Assembly (NCBI GenBank): GCA_023231475.1
Contig: JALJEE010001049.1
Location: forward strand, 1 to 40,664
Length of the DNA stretch: 40,664 nucleotides
Source: Seison nebaliae
Taxonomy: Eukaryota > Rotifera > Pararotatoria > Seisonacea > Seisonidae
Direction of reading: 5' to 3'
A model generated the notes under the pieces. That model ran no database searches, was not told where the DNA came from, and worked only from the letters and a program-made list of their open reading frames with translations. Numbering within the stretch: position 1 is the stretch's first letter; each line of letters begins with the position of its first letter. This document shows, one piece after another, positions 21,679-34,192 of this stretch. The position numbers and the translations under genes were made by a program.

Positions 21679-22224
21679 ATGTTTTTATCAATTGCTTATA
21701 TATCTTTCATTATTCCGCTAATTATTTATGGGTTAGAAGAACCAATATCGATGAACATTAATCATTTTACTTATCACATGCTGAATGGATCATTTGATTA
21801 TCAAACTAGCAAAACGACGTGCATAAACATGGGATATGACTTCCATATGCTAAATATGGTCAGTTTTATAAGGTTCTACATGTTTTGTAACAAAATGGAC
21901 GAAATTAGTAAACAGTTTTATGTTCAAATGCAAAAAATCGGCCGTTCCTCAGCTGCCTATAATTCAAGATGGAACGTCCACTTACTTACCAGCTTTTTCT
22001 CGAACTTACCGTTAGATAATATGTGTCAAACAACGGATTGTGCTCTAGTGATTACTTGTGTGAATGGTACAGATTACGTCTCACAAACAGTTCTTAGAAC
22101 CGAATTGGTCAATACTGTTGTTTGTACTAACGCAAAACTAATTGTGAAGAGAGATAAAATATTTACTAGCAACGAGAGGCGAAATAATTCGCTTATGCAC
22201 AATTACTTTTCCTCCATGAATTAG
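21679..22224 (+). CDS. Small secreted protein, possibly a divergent C-type-lectin-like domain
   Basis: A single frame of 181 residues begins with a hydrophobic leader (MFLSIAYISFIIPLIIYGL) typical of a signal peptide. The mature part has spaced cysteines: TTCINMGYDFHML, FYMFCNKM, NMCQTTDCALVITCVNG and NTVVCTNAK. The C-x(3)-G start, the following hydrophobic strand and the paired cysteines near the end loosely follow a C-type lectin fold, but the canonical tryptophans and WND motif are not evident. The end DCALVITCVNG resembles KLFITCDSNG of the minus-strand neighbour. An NGT sequon is present. Function unknown; extracellular location inferred from the leader. Confidence 0.45.
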   Translation: MFLSIAYISFIIPLIIYGLEEPISMNINHFTYHMLNGSFDYQTSKTTCINMGYDFHMLNMVSFIRFYMFCNKMDEISKQFYVQMQKIGRSSAAYNSRWNVHLLTSFFSNLPLDNMCQTTDCALVITCVNGTDYVSQTVLRTELVNTVVCTNAKLIVKRDKIFTSNERRNNSLMHNYFSSMN

Positions 22225-22882
22225 AGAAACGAATTATGAATTGAAATATCAAATTAAAAATATTATAAACTATCATTTATTTATCTTTTAGTCGTTTTAG
22301 TTGAAGTTTAATTTTAATCAGTTTTTAATCAACCATTGTCATAGTGATAATTCGTCGTAGGCGTGATATATTCGTGATCATTCAATATTCCAATTTCAGT
22401 AGGGAATTTCAGTAAAAAAAATATTCGTAATTTTTTTATTTTGTTAAATTTTTAAATTTACGAAAAGATTTTATGTATCGGTTTTATTAAGCTTTGAATA
22501 TTAGAAATCTTTCCGCCATAAATGAGCTAATCGGCATAATCATTACCGTAATTGCAGAACAAGTAGAATGTTCTTAATTTCACCATAGAGACGCCTGAGC
22601 CTCATGTAAGTGAAACAATTTCTATTTAAAACAATTGTTATGGTTGTAAATTAGTTTCGGGTCGATTGATGACATTTGTTGGGAGATATGCCGGACAACA
22701 CTGACATCTGATATCAAATGAAACGAATTCGGTAAAGAGTATTCAAATGATAATAAAGAATGGAGAAAAGAATTAAAAGATTGGATGAAATTTTTTTAAA
22801 ATAAACCGATTGATGTCACATGAAATTTCGCTTCTTTCTTTTTGATATTAATATTGGAACAAAGATTATGCGACACTGCCAT
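22225..22882. other. Convergent intergenic region
   Basis: About 650 bp between two convergent small genes. AT-rich, including a block of T/A runs at 22410-22460. No gene or structured element recognised. Confidence 0.45.
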
Positions 22883-23292
22883 TGCTATCACAAGTGATAA
22901 ACAACTTTGCGATGAGAGGAGTGGTAAAAAAATATTATTTGCATATTGTGATCCAGATCGAGCACACCATAATGCACAATATGGATGATATTGTAATACT
23001 GTCTCAGTACTGTCTCATATTCATCTTGCCATAGAAGACTTCTATTCTCAAATCCAAATGCAAAATCAGTTGGTAGCCGAAAACCATTCGTTCGCAACTG
23101 CTCGCGTAAATCATTATCCTCAGGAATGATTAACCTTGTCCAAGATGGACCATGGAAGGCCTGACAATCATCCGTTGTCGACGGTTTAATTTGAATATGA
23201 TAATATGGTGTCTCATGTTCAACGTCAAATAGGTTCATTAAATTTAATATGGAGAAGAAAATTTGTATGAAGAAAAAGAACGACCTGAACAT
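22883..23292 (-). CDS. Small secreted protein, possible C-type-lectin-like domain
   Basis: The frame begins with a hydrophobic leader (MFRSFFFFIQIFFSILNL). It continues with YYHIQIKPSTTDDCQAFHG, then WTRLIIPEDNDLREQL, FAFGFENRSLLWQDEY and VLRQYYNIIHIVHYG, which has the first-cysteine, W-x-L and W-x-D-x-Y order of a C-type lectin domain. At a seven-T run (about 22928-22934) the frame runs on to a stop at 22888. Shifting by one base there instead gives TTPLIAKLFITCDSNGSVA and a stop, which matches a lectin-domain end and the neighbour at 21679. This is either a real disabling indel or a homopolymer error in the assembly. The two genes are convergent and may be old paralogues. Binding partner unknown. 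Confidence 0.42.
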
Positions 23293-23884
23293 TATTGTTG
23301 AACATTCAATTGTAAATAAAATGCAAAAATCAGCGAAGTAAAAGAAATAAGAATAATTACAAGAATTATTTGAAGGAAACAGAAAAATTCAATCGATTTA
23401 TTTAACTTATTTCTTCGAATAGTTTTTTTGGTGTTCCATGAAGATTATTAGTCGAACTATATTATCATAGGGAACGGTGGAAATAAACAGATCAATAAAA
23501 ATTTGATAAAGGAAAAAAATAAAGTTTGAAAGTTGATGAAAATAAACCGAATTTTATCGATTACAACAAGACAGTAAATAAGTTCATTATATTAACAACA
23601 ATTCATTAACGTACAAGACTAATGATGAATTAGAGGGCAAATTTAAAATGCAAATAAGTAAATTAATTTAGATTTTCATTATAAAACTCAATTTCCAGTG
23701 AGATGGCATTCTATGAAATTTAGATGAATAAGAATTTATTTGATATAATAAATAAATGAAATCCGGAAGGAATTCAGAATAAGTTATTATTTGGTATAAT
23801 AAATAAATGAAATCCGGAAGGAATTTAGAATAAAATATATACGAAGGTATAATGGAATGAGTAGTAAAAAAAAATCGAGGAATC
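23293..23884. other. Intergenic region and 3' flank of ANKFY1
   Basis: About 590 bp. It contains a two-copy 51-bp tandem duplication at 23736-23833, listed separately. Otherwise AT-rich without a frame. Confidence 0.5.
23736..23833. repeat. 51-bp tandem duplication (2 copies)
   Basis: The block TTATTT(G)GTATAATAAATA, continuing AATGAAATCCGGAAGGAATT, occurs at about 23736-23782 and again at 23787-23833 with a 51-bp period and two or three differences. It lies just downstream of the ANKFY1 stop, probably in its 3' untranslated region. Confidence 0.8.
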
Positions 23885-26800
23885 TCATTCATTATCTGTT
23901 TGTAGAACATCATAACAGATGCTACATACACGTTGTGCTCCTTTCATATTGAATTTGGTAATAATAATTTGTTTATCGCAACACTTACTACATAAAACGT
24001 TCCCACAATGACGACTAAGAAGAGAATTAGGAGATTAATGAAAAGAAGAATAATAATAAAAAAGAAACCAGTGATGTTTTCTTAGAGTGAATGAAAATTT
24101 TTGATCGCATTCTCGACATTGTTCGGCATCAGTCCATGCAGGCTCATGTTGAATAGTGGAGAGGATATTGATTAGTAGTCGATGAGAAGCAGTTGGTATT
24201 CGGAAGATGGATAAACCTTCAAAATTGACGGCACCCAATTGAGCACGATATTTGACTAACGAACGACAAAGTGGACCATTGGCTGCTTTGAAGGCGAGTA
24301 GTAAAGGAGGATTTCCTTCTTTCCATTCAGTCTTATTAATCATTTGAGTGATCAATTTATTTAATTGATCGTTTGCCATTGATGAATTGGCTTCGATACA
24401 ACTCTGAATAGCTACGTCTAACATTTTCACACTAATCTCTCCATGACATGAGACACAAAGTGTATGGATAGGCGTCTGTCCACGAACATTCATACAATTA
24501 AGTAATTCAATTGGATTTCTATGTTGATGGAATAATCGGATCCAAACATCGATGGCGGAACATTTGGCAGCGATGTGAAGTGCCGTATCTCCAGTTTCGG
24601 GATGAGGTGCTAAAATATTGACGTTGTGATCGAGAAATACATTAACGATATTCATCAGAGCATCAATTGATTGATTTGGTGTTTGTGAATTATTTGTGCC
24701 GGTGGCGGATGATGATGAAGATGCATCAACATTCCCAAATGGATTCATTGCTCGTTCTTCCACATAAGAACATGATGCAATCTTTCCCAATTGATCGATT
24801 TCATCCGCAGCATAATTATATGTGGAAATGAGAGAATGTAATGGAGTTCCACCTTGTAATGATGTGGATCCTTTAGCTGTCGCATTAACATCGGCACCAA
24901 CTAACAATAAATGTGCTACAATACTCGCATGACGTTTCATAGCGGCGAAATGAAGTGGTGTCATTTCTGCCGAATCTTTCGTCTTTCCATTTATATTCGA
25001 TTTGGCTGAAAGAAGGACAAGAACCGCTTCTAAATCACAATCGATTACAGCTCGGTGCAAAAAGTTATATCCACGTGAATCAACTTGATCAGCTGCTCTC
25101 GGTTCTTTTTCAAATAATTCTTTTCCTGCCACATTATTACAAGAAGCGACAGCACAAGCATACGCCGTTTCTCCTCGACTATTCAATTGTAATAAATCAA
25201 CGTCACCATAACGAAGGATTAATTTAACGATATTATTATGATGATTAGTCACAGCTAAATGTAATGGAAAATCTCCGTTACCATTTGGCACATTGAAGGG
25301 TGCTTTGTGTTCCACTAATGCCTCCACCACATTCTTCATTCCCTTCTCACACGCCAAATGTAACGGCATACTATTCAACGAACTCAATTGATGATTATCA
25401 TTCACTATCAAACCATTATTATTATTATTATTACCGTTGTGATTGTTATTGTCATTTGTATTATTAATCGGTTTCAAACAAACGTCAATATTAGTCCCAG
25501 CACGAATGAGAAATGTTGCCGATTTCTCATCATTCAATTGAATTGCTCGATGGAGAAGTGTCTCATACATGTTCAATTCACCACTCAATCTCCATTCGGT
25601 TACGTCAGCACTATGTTCCACCAATATAGAAGCGGCATTCTCTTGACTACTACTCAATGCCATCCATAAAGCACTGAGACCATTTGTCTTCGTTTTTGCG
25701 TTAGCATTCGCCCCAGCGATAGCCAATGCACGAATCACATCCAATTCCTTCATATGAATAGCGAGGAGAAGTGGCGTAAATGATTCATTCGTATCATTCT
25801 CACTCGTTCGACATTCGAGAACATTCGTCGTATGTGAAAATTTGGAGAGGAGAAATAATGACGATCGAATACAACCACTTTCGATTGATCGATGTAAAAC
25901 GGTATATCCACGATCATCCACTTCATTAATATTCGCTCCAGCTGTCAACAACAATCCGACGATATCCGTAGTATCGGAAAAAACGCTGATAGAAAGAACG
26001 GATAAATTCTCCGAATTCTTCAAAGATAAATCGAATTTTTTCCTTTTACTATTATCTGCAAATAAAAGATTATTCATTCATTCTCTTCCTCCAATTTAAA
26101 ATAACTGTTCAATAATGATTCAACGAATTCGTTCACCAATTCATTCTGCTTCTTCATCAATACCACATGTAACGGTGTTTGTAATGATATCTTTCTCAAA
26201 TCGATGTCTATCAACGGATTATTATATTTGACATTCTCCTCCGTCTCATCCTCCATCTCATTCACCATCTCCTCATTATTCACTTCTTCCTCATATTCAT
26301 CTCCACCAAAAAACGGATTATATTCCTCACAATTCTGTTCATCTTCATTATCATCTCCCATATCAAACGGATTGCCTTCACCCACCATTTCTTCAATGAA
26401 AAATAATTATATTTAAATTAAAATTTTTAAATTTTTATTAAATAAAACGAACCAGATGATGGTTGATCTAACGATTGTCGTTTTTTACTATTCGTATTAT
26501 TCGTATTGTTCGTACCGGAAGTGATGGTAGAGATATGATCACTCATCGTATCGATATTCTCATTTAATGCTGATTCGCTGGCAATCGTTTGGATGTTTGG
26601 ATCAGCTTCATTATCCAACAAAGACACGATGATTTTTCTGTCGACGATACCAGCTGCCACATGTAAAGCTGTTTCGCCCTTGGAAAATAAATAGGAAAAT
26701 AAATTTGAATTAATATCAATAGAGAGAATTAACAATCTTATTTGCATAATTTATATCACAATTCATTCGAATGAGATATAAGGCTGAATTTGTCATTTTC

Positions 26801-28355
26801 GTTCTGATACAACGTTGAAGGATGGAATCATCTTAAACGGAAATTGACATATGGAAATGAAGAAAAATAAAAAGGAACTGATTGATTGAGAATGAAGAAG
26901 AATTGTGGAATATTCATCGATTAATTGTTGATGTTCTGGGAAGAAATTTTTTTCGATATTTTGCGTCGCATTCTCCATCGGTATATCACACAAACAATTG
27001 ATATCCACATTCTGAGCAATGAGACAATGAGCATAATGATCCGATGATGATAATGTTAATGATTCATTCTTATTCTTGTTGTTATTCTTGTTTTTATGAG
27101 AATTATCCGATTTCAATGATATAGATGGTTGAGGATAGAAGAATAATGGCATCTCTTGAAATTCCATATAATAGAGTGCTAACCATAAAGCTGTTTCTCC
27201 ATCACAATTCTTCCAATTGATCACTTCACTGGAGAGATGATTAAGAATGAGATCGAAGAAAACATGATTATTATAAAGGATTGATGTATGAAGACAAGTG
27301 TTCCCATAACAATCACGAAAAGAGATTAATCGTGAAAGTGTCGACGGTCGACAACAACTCACAATTTCGTTGATACATTTTTTTATATTCTCTCGTTCCT
27401 CTAATGAACTAATGGGTGAATTGGCCAATAAATGTAGAACACTGCAACGTGTCGATGGGAGAACATAACAAACATCAGCGAATTGACCTTTCATTCCAGG
27501 CATCATTTTCGACGATTCGTTCTCAAATTCTCTTGTCAACAAAATATGAATTGCTCGATGATCTAATCGTTGAACAGCACGATGAATTAAAGATTTACCA
27601 TGTCTATCTTTCGCTGAACAATCGATACCAATCGATAATAAGAGATCGACAATTTCATATTGTTTCGTGTTAAGTGCCATATCCATAGTCATTTCTCCAA
27701 AATCGTTTGTCTTATTGATGGAAAGTAAATGGTATTGTTGTGGCGTATATTGTTCAAACAACAATTTTACTACGTCAACTCTCTCCGCTTGAATAGCGAG
27801 ATGTAAAGGGAATTGTTTCTCATTGAAAAGGAGATATAATAACGGTGCGGATAATTCTGACCAGTCTTCTTTCTCCCATTTCATCCAATTCCCTTCAATC
27901 ATCTCCAAACAACAACAACGCAATTTATCAGCATTTATATCACTAGCTAACTGATAGAAACTGATGCAACAATCTTCGTCTACTCTCTCGATCAATTGAT
28001 TCTCACAACATTCACTCAACGATTGAATAACGAGACGATTCGCTTCCTTCATCAAAACCGTCAACATATCATTCGATAATTTCACAGGTAACTCTCCAGT
28101 ATAAATGTAGCGGATTAATGTTCTCGTTACATTCTCATCAATATTCGTCATATCTAATTCGGAGATATCGTTCAAACATCCGAAATCTTGTCGTTGTCGT
28201 CGAGACATGTCATCGTCTCGCCAGTGAGTGGAGAATGATTCCAAGATCAATCGGTGACAATGAAGCACTTCCCCATTAGATAGTCGTAGAATGATGTCAC
28301 TGTAAATTGTCGAATTGTATAAAGAGGAAATTAATCTCTTCAATTTGTCAGCCAT
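23885..28355 (-). CDS. ANKFY1: Rabankyrin-5 (ANKFY1): BTB, ankyrin repeats, NPF motifs, FYVE
   Basis: Six exons close in frame: 28355-26879, 26831-26734, 26678-26453, 26390-26106, 26055-24069 and 24014-23885, about 1400 residues (human about 1170). A BTB domain (IYSDIILRLSNGEVLHCHRL) is followed by many ankyrin repeats, such as GETALHVAAG, TPLHFAAMKRH and GDTALHIAAK. The FYVE domain is complete: WTDA, CREC, RKHHCRHCGN (joined across the last intron), CSKCC and RVCSIC. Exon 4 carries two NPF motifs (about residues 607 and 623) in an acidic loop. Known role: a Rab5 effector binding PI3P on early endosomes and macropinosomes, with an NPF motif that binds EHD1. An Asn/His-rich insert near 25400 and acidic loops explain the extra length. 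Introns are 47, 55, 62, 50 and 54 nt. Confidence 0.92.
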
Positions 28356-30545
28356 CCCTTGTCTCCACAGAAATGTTAGTTGAGGTGGAGGAAATTGAAA
28401 GTTTAAAAAATTTTATTTTGACTTCAAAATCCCATCGAGCAATTTGCCAACAAATAAATTTTTTTCTAAAAAAAATTCTCTTTGAAAAGAAATCGCTAGA
28501 GAAATTCAGTCAACGAACAAATTGAAAGGACGAAGAGAAATTTTTTTTTGTTTATCAAAAATTATTCAACAAAGAAGTCACAAGACTTGTCTTGTCATTC
28601 TCAAACAAAAAATACATAGACAATCATACACACAACTGTCGTGCGAGAGATAAGTTGTTGCGTAGTGCCGAGAGACTACACATGCCCATCTCCATTTATG
28701 TGTCAATTAGGATTCATGATGCTTATCCTACTATCATCGCATCTTCAATGAAGTTAGGAGGAGAATAAATTAAATAGAATTAAAATTCTTTCTAGCACAT
28801 CAACATCCTCGACTATATTCTCTTTCTATCTCGTCAAATCTCAATAGAATTTTAAGCTCAATTTATTCCAACAAATTTTTCATTTTCTTCTAAATAAATA
28901 CTTCGAACGCTACTTTTATAATGTCTAACTGATAATGTTGTAAGAACTTCCTATTTGTTCATTATAATATTCAATTACAATGACTTTCTAGTATTTCATG
29001 AACATTATTCTACAAACTAATCTTCTCTTTCGAATTAATTAAAGAGAAATTGTCATTGAAGAAAAACGAATGAGAAAATGACGAATTTTAATCTTTCGGA
29101 AATTATGGTTCGTTTCTTTTGGAAATTAACTAAAACTTTTATTTTTTAATTCCTCTATATTCATTGTCAATTTTTATCATAATTCAGCACAAGTTCACCA
29201 TAATATTTTCTGCTCATAATTACTATTCACATATCGAATTTTTTATAAAAATTTTTTAGTTCACAAAATTTGTCAGTAGTTTTTGAACGTTCACTTCGCA
29301 AAACTAGTCATGATATAATTTATCAAAGTTATTTCTTTTTAGCTTATACATTATTATAATATTTTCACATTTTACCGAAGTTACATCAGTTGATTAATCA
29401 TATCAAAAGAGTCATTTATGTCATTTCCTATCCTTTCGCTAAGACTTTAAAAAAAACCGTTTACTTTAATAATGCTGAACTTATTCATCCAAGAATTTAA
29501 CTATAAATTTAACGGTATGGAGAATACCACCATAATGGTTTTTATCCAACCGACCAAGCATGATATGCAGTAAAATTACTACAAACATACTAATAATAAT
29601 GTTGAAATCAAAATTACCTCGTGTGTCTAATGTCATCTTAACATCAACTTCATATTTATAATATTAAACCTATATTATACATATCAAGGATGACATAGAG
29701 AAAATAGAAGTTTTGATTCTCCTCTTCGGTATGGAGATCTTCTACTATACGTAAAACAAAATTACAATATTTTCTCCTTGTCGCTTCTAAAGAGCTTTCG
29801 TTTCTCCATACGTCTCCGCTGTTGCACTGGCACGTTCTACGAGTAAGACGACTATACCCTTTAAGCATCCGAACGACAGACAATTCGGAGACTTCCTAAT
29901 ACCTAAAACACACTATCTATAGTGTAGATGTTGTATAGACTATATACTCTATGTCATAGAGTATTTATATTCGGATTATAGTCTCGAACATTTTAGTCTT
30001 TTTTAGTCTCTAAACTTTTTCCGAGAGTATATATCTTATATACTCTAAACTAAACTAAACTTATATATAAACTTTCCTAAATTAACTAGTTTAGGAGATC
30101 AGCAACTTTAGGAGGAAAAAGGTTTAAACTAAAAACTAGTTTTTACTGTCACCATAGTGTGTCCATAATGAGAAAACGTTGAATTTTTTTGACCAAAATA
30201 AGCTTATTCGAGAAACATCTTATTCAAAATTATTTTGAAGTGCATCTTTTCAATTGAAACTCCAAAAACATTCATGTTGACTTAACCAAATTTACTTAGC
30301 CAAAACTTAATTGTTCTCTTTAGTATTCGATTTTGATCTTCTCCTCATTTTCAGGTGATTTTTGAACACGCTAATTTTATGTAGGTAATCTTTTAATAAA
30401 AAGTTACAGAAAAATTTTTGGGAAAACATGGAACCATAATTAAGGTTATGTAATGCATGTAAATTATTTTATTGTTTTAAAAGACGTTTTATCGGAAAAT
30501 TTTAAAGTTTAGAGTGGTCTCGGATGAAATGATGGACCCTGAACC
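28356..30545. other. Long intergenic region, left part
   Basis: About 2.2 kb upstream of ANKFY1. AT-rich with no supported gene. A GC-richer patch at 29740-29890 (minus-strand frame of 75 codons) has no recognisable product. Around 29920-29970 there are short perfect palindromes, including 10-bp arms ATACTCTATG/CATAGAGTAT at 29944-29964. The ANKFY1 promoter must lie near 28400-28750. Confidence 0.5.
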
Positions 30546-30829
30546 GATTGTAGGACAAAATGCGGATGGAGCGAAAAGCGGTCGAATCCTTTCAACTTTT
30601 TTTTAAAACTTCATTTTCCGTCATTAATATTAAAGTTACGACGTTGAATTTAATATATTTAGAAAGAGCACGAAAAGCTCTACAACATAGTAATTTTTGC
30701 TTTTCATTTCATTATAAAAATCGATTCAAAATTTAGAGTTTTATGGTTAAAGAAATCAATTTTTGATTGAAGAATGAGATTGAAGAAATACATGGGTCTT
30801 CCGCTTTTTGTCCTACAATCCCCTGAACC
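30537..30829. mobile_element. 275-bp MITE with 20-bp TIRs and 9-bp target duplication
   Basis: The left terminus GATTGTAGGACAAAATGCGG (30546-30565) and the right terminus (30801-30820) are inverted repeats matching at 19 of 20 positions. The 9-bp direct repeat CCCTGAACC flanks them exactly at 30537-30545 and 30821-30829. The interior is AT-rich without a coding frame, so the element is non-autonomous. Nine-base target duplications are typical of the Mutator-like superfamily. hAT elements make 8 bp and piggyBac makes TTAA, which argues against both. The intact duplications and near-identical ends suggest a fairly recent insertion. Family assignment is inferred from the duplication length only. 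Confidence 0.85.
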
Positions 30830-33800
30830 ATTTGTTTCACTCACTTTATGTCCGTCGGAAAATATATTGGTATAGGCAGAAAGAAGAATGCGGCACAAAT
30901 GATTAAGTGGGTTTGGTAGAGTCTGAATTTTAACTTTAAATTTTTGATTAACCTTTATATTAAAAAATTAACTATTAAATTAATAAAATATTAATAGAAC
31001 TACTAACATTGTTTCGAACCGTATTGATATAGTTCTTAACGATAAATACTTCAAAAGAAAATATTAAAGGGAAACAATAAGGACGATGGACAGAAAAGTT
31101 TCACTCCGTCGAGTATTTGAAAGAAAAGAAAGAAGTGACGAACATTGGAAGCAAAAGGAAGGTTTAGGTGACGCTGATAAAATGATAAGGAATTCATGTG
31201 TGTTAGTTGAGATTGGAAATAAAAAAGAAAATACTTAGCATTGTTATAAGAATATGAATGAAGATAATAGTAACAAAACGGATTTTCTCACATTCTTCTA
31301 GTCATATCTCAACAATTGGACAAGCGGCGATGACTAAAAGACGATTTAAACATGAAAACGATGAAATAAGTATTAGTATATTTATTTGTAAGGATGAAAG
31401 AGAACGATTCGTGTTGGGCCGACAAAAAAGAAGAGAAACTTCTATTTCCAACAAAGTTAGAAAGAATCAGTTGATGGATGAATAGATGGATGGATAGCAA
31501 CTAACTAACTAACTTTCGAGTAAAAAAATTTATATTTGATTATTGTCGTTTATTCATTACAATTCTCTATTTGGAGGAGGCAATCGACAAATTAAAAGAT
31601 GAAGAAGACGGAAATTTTCTTCTTCTTTTTGAAACGTTATTCCTTCTCCTTCTCTTTTCAGAATTTTCTTGCTTAATTCCTTTGTTATCGGACATGGTTA
31701 GGTTTAATGACGAAATGAATAAAGAAAGTTTCATTCCATTTCCTATCCATCGGCACACGTGGAAGGAATGGTAATTTTGTAGATAAACTGTCATAATACT
31801 ATAAAACTTTAGGGTGATGTACTTACTTGTCGTCGATAATTTTCCGTCATTGTAAAATCGTAGAAAAAAAATAAAATGACGACGACCAATGAAAGACGGG
31901 AACACAATACATATCTCCATCATTATTCTCCATATTTCTATTAAATATTGTATTGTTTATCTTATTCCTCTGTTCAATCGTAGGAATCCAATTGAATTCC
32001 CGTCAAAATATTCTCTTTCTTTTTATTCTACCATTTTTATTCGTCGTCTTATGTTTCTGTTTCCCATTGTTGCTTATTTAAATAATGTACGTCATGTTAA
32101 CAGATGTAGAACATTTGTTCTTCGTAAGTTCTTACTTACGTCAAAACGAGGGATGGAAAGGTGAATTAGACAGAGTTAGACGATTGGTTCTTATTGGAAT
32201 TCTAAAATTGGCTTGCGCACTAGTCAAACGACATTTATTCATGTTTATTTACTTTAGGAGAATATGCAAATTAAATTTCCGTTCAGTCGCTTCTAATCGT
32301 TTAGGAGAGCGACGAAATGAAAGTATAAACTTGTTACAGTCGATATTGAGAGAGTAGCAATTGAAAGAAATTTATATTTATATATTCACTTAATCAACGG
32401 AGCAACTTAAAATAAACAATTCGATTCGATTTCAACCAATTCCTTCTTTCTCATCTGCGTCTTCCAAAACGCTTATCACTAAAAGCGGAACCTAAACTTT
32501 GGGAACAGCTTGCTTCCCAAACTTCATTCATATTTCTTTCCTTCCATTCCATTTCCAATTCCACAATATTCATCAGGAACAAACACCTTTCTCTCAATAT
32601 TTGACAATTTCTCTTTAATCAAAACTTCAGTTAGGAACATGAAAAGAAACTATAAAAGTTTATTTTGATCTATAACTTCCAAAGAGAAGAAAGAAAAGTT
32701 CACTGTAGGTATTTGATTATAAAAGAATGAAACTGTTACACACTCTAACTATTTTCTAATACACCATTGTTGTAAATACATCCAACATAACAAGTATTAT
32801 ATAGGCCGATTATTTTTTGGACATTTTCTGGTTCCTAACCGTTTCGTTCCATTATATAAAATAAAACAATTTCTTTAAAATTGAACATTTTCTTGCAATA
32901 CATCTCTGTCGTGTGTGTTTGTAGAAAAGAAAGTTTGTCTTGTGAATTGTAACAAGAATTTATGGCTACATGGTCATTAGTGAGGTGATTAAGACGAGTT
33001 GGAAGTAGTATAAATAGGGCAGAAGTCTCTCGAACTTAACTTACATTTCTTAGAGAAGTGTTTTTCATAAACTCTTTTTTTTAGGAACTTTTCTTATGCT
33101 GTTGTGTTTAGGAAATGAGGAAGTGTGAGAAATGTTGAGGAAGGTGTGGTACTTTCCCCTCATATTGACTCTCTATAGAATATATGCTTAATAAGCATTG
33201 CTTATTCCTTTCATTATCGTCAGTTTCTTCCAATATAGGATAGTGGAGATATGGAGAAGGAATTTGATAGACTATGGACGTTAATATTTGCTTAAGGTAG
33301 TAGTTTCTTTTGTTCGTTAATGGAAAATATAGAGTGGTCCAATGAGAAACCGTTTGACTGAAAATCCATATGTTGTTTCTATTTGTTGTCGACTGCTTTG
33401 TTGAATTGAACGTCAATCAATTATTTATTATTCGGTTACTACATGAATGGAATAGTGCTGTTATGTATTCGATGTACGAGAAGATGAAAATGGGTTATTG
33501 ATTAATTTCATTTCGTTTAACTAATCGCTAATGTTGTTGAAGAGAGAGTTAAGAGGAGGGAAGGCATTCGATTCAATTATTCAACAAGATTGAACAATAT
33601 CGAACTCTTCCACTGATAATTGGAATTCGTTAAATATTGATTAAGGTGTAAAGATTAGATTTAGGTAATAGAGGAATAAGAGAGTTAGAGAGAAGGAGGA
33701 GAGGAATGACTGCGATACTCAACACTTTTACATCCCGACACATTTACATAAGGGAAGAAAATTTGAAGGAATTATTTCGAATAACCTATTCTCGAGAGCA

Positions 33801-34192
33801 CGATCTATTTTGGTGCATCAGATTCCTCTAGGAGAATGATAAATGAAGTAAAATGGTATCGAACATGATGATAAGAAATTCAATTCAATCACTTCTCTTC
33901 TCCCTCATGATTATCAACTTAATGATATTCATAGATGTTCTCTTCTTATTTCTCGGATGATTGCTTCCGATTTATCTATTTGTTAGTTCGTCTTCATCAA
34001 CTTAATCTAATTTCCATAGAAAATGTTTTCTATTTCTTCTTACTCTCCATTTCTTAATCTAATCTAACTTCTTCTGATTCTTTTATTTGATCGCATAGAT
34101 ATTTACAAATTTCATTTACAAATACAAATTCCCCACCAAACATTTTAATTGAACAGAATTATTTCTCAACATTTTACCCAATCCAACACAAT
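30830..34192. other. Long intergenic region, right part, upstream of the zinc-finger gene
   Basis: About 3.4 kb without a supported gene. A short microsatellite (GATG/AACT units) lies at 31473-31515. At 31850-31830 (minus) an ATG frame MTENYRRQ runs into a GTAAGT donor, a possible first exon with no partner I can identify. The region probably holds the regulatory DNA of the zinc-finger gene. Confidence 0.45.
33009..33018 (+). promoter_or_regulatory. Candidate TATA-box core promoter
   Basis: TATAAATAGGG lies in a locally GC-richer stretch (32980-33045) and is followed about 30 nt later by a pyrimidine-rich CTTAACTTACATTT, where a start site could sit. The next plus-strand coding start is at 34193, so a leader of about 1.1 kb, probably with an intron, would be needed. 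Assignment by motif only. Confidence 0.35.

Noticed and set aside
31567-31923. 118-codon minus frame with an Arg/Lys-rich tail
   Set aside because: Low complexity, no homology recognised and no sensible gene structure; left within the intergenic entry.
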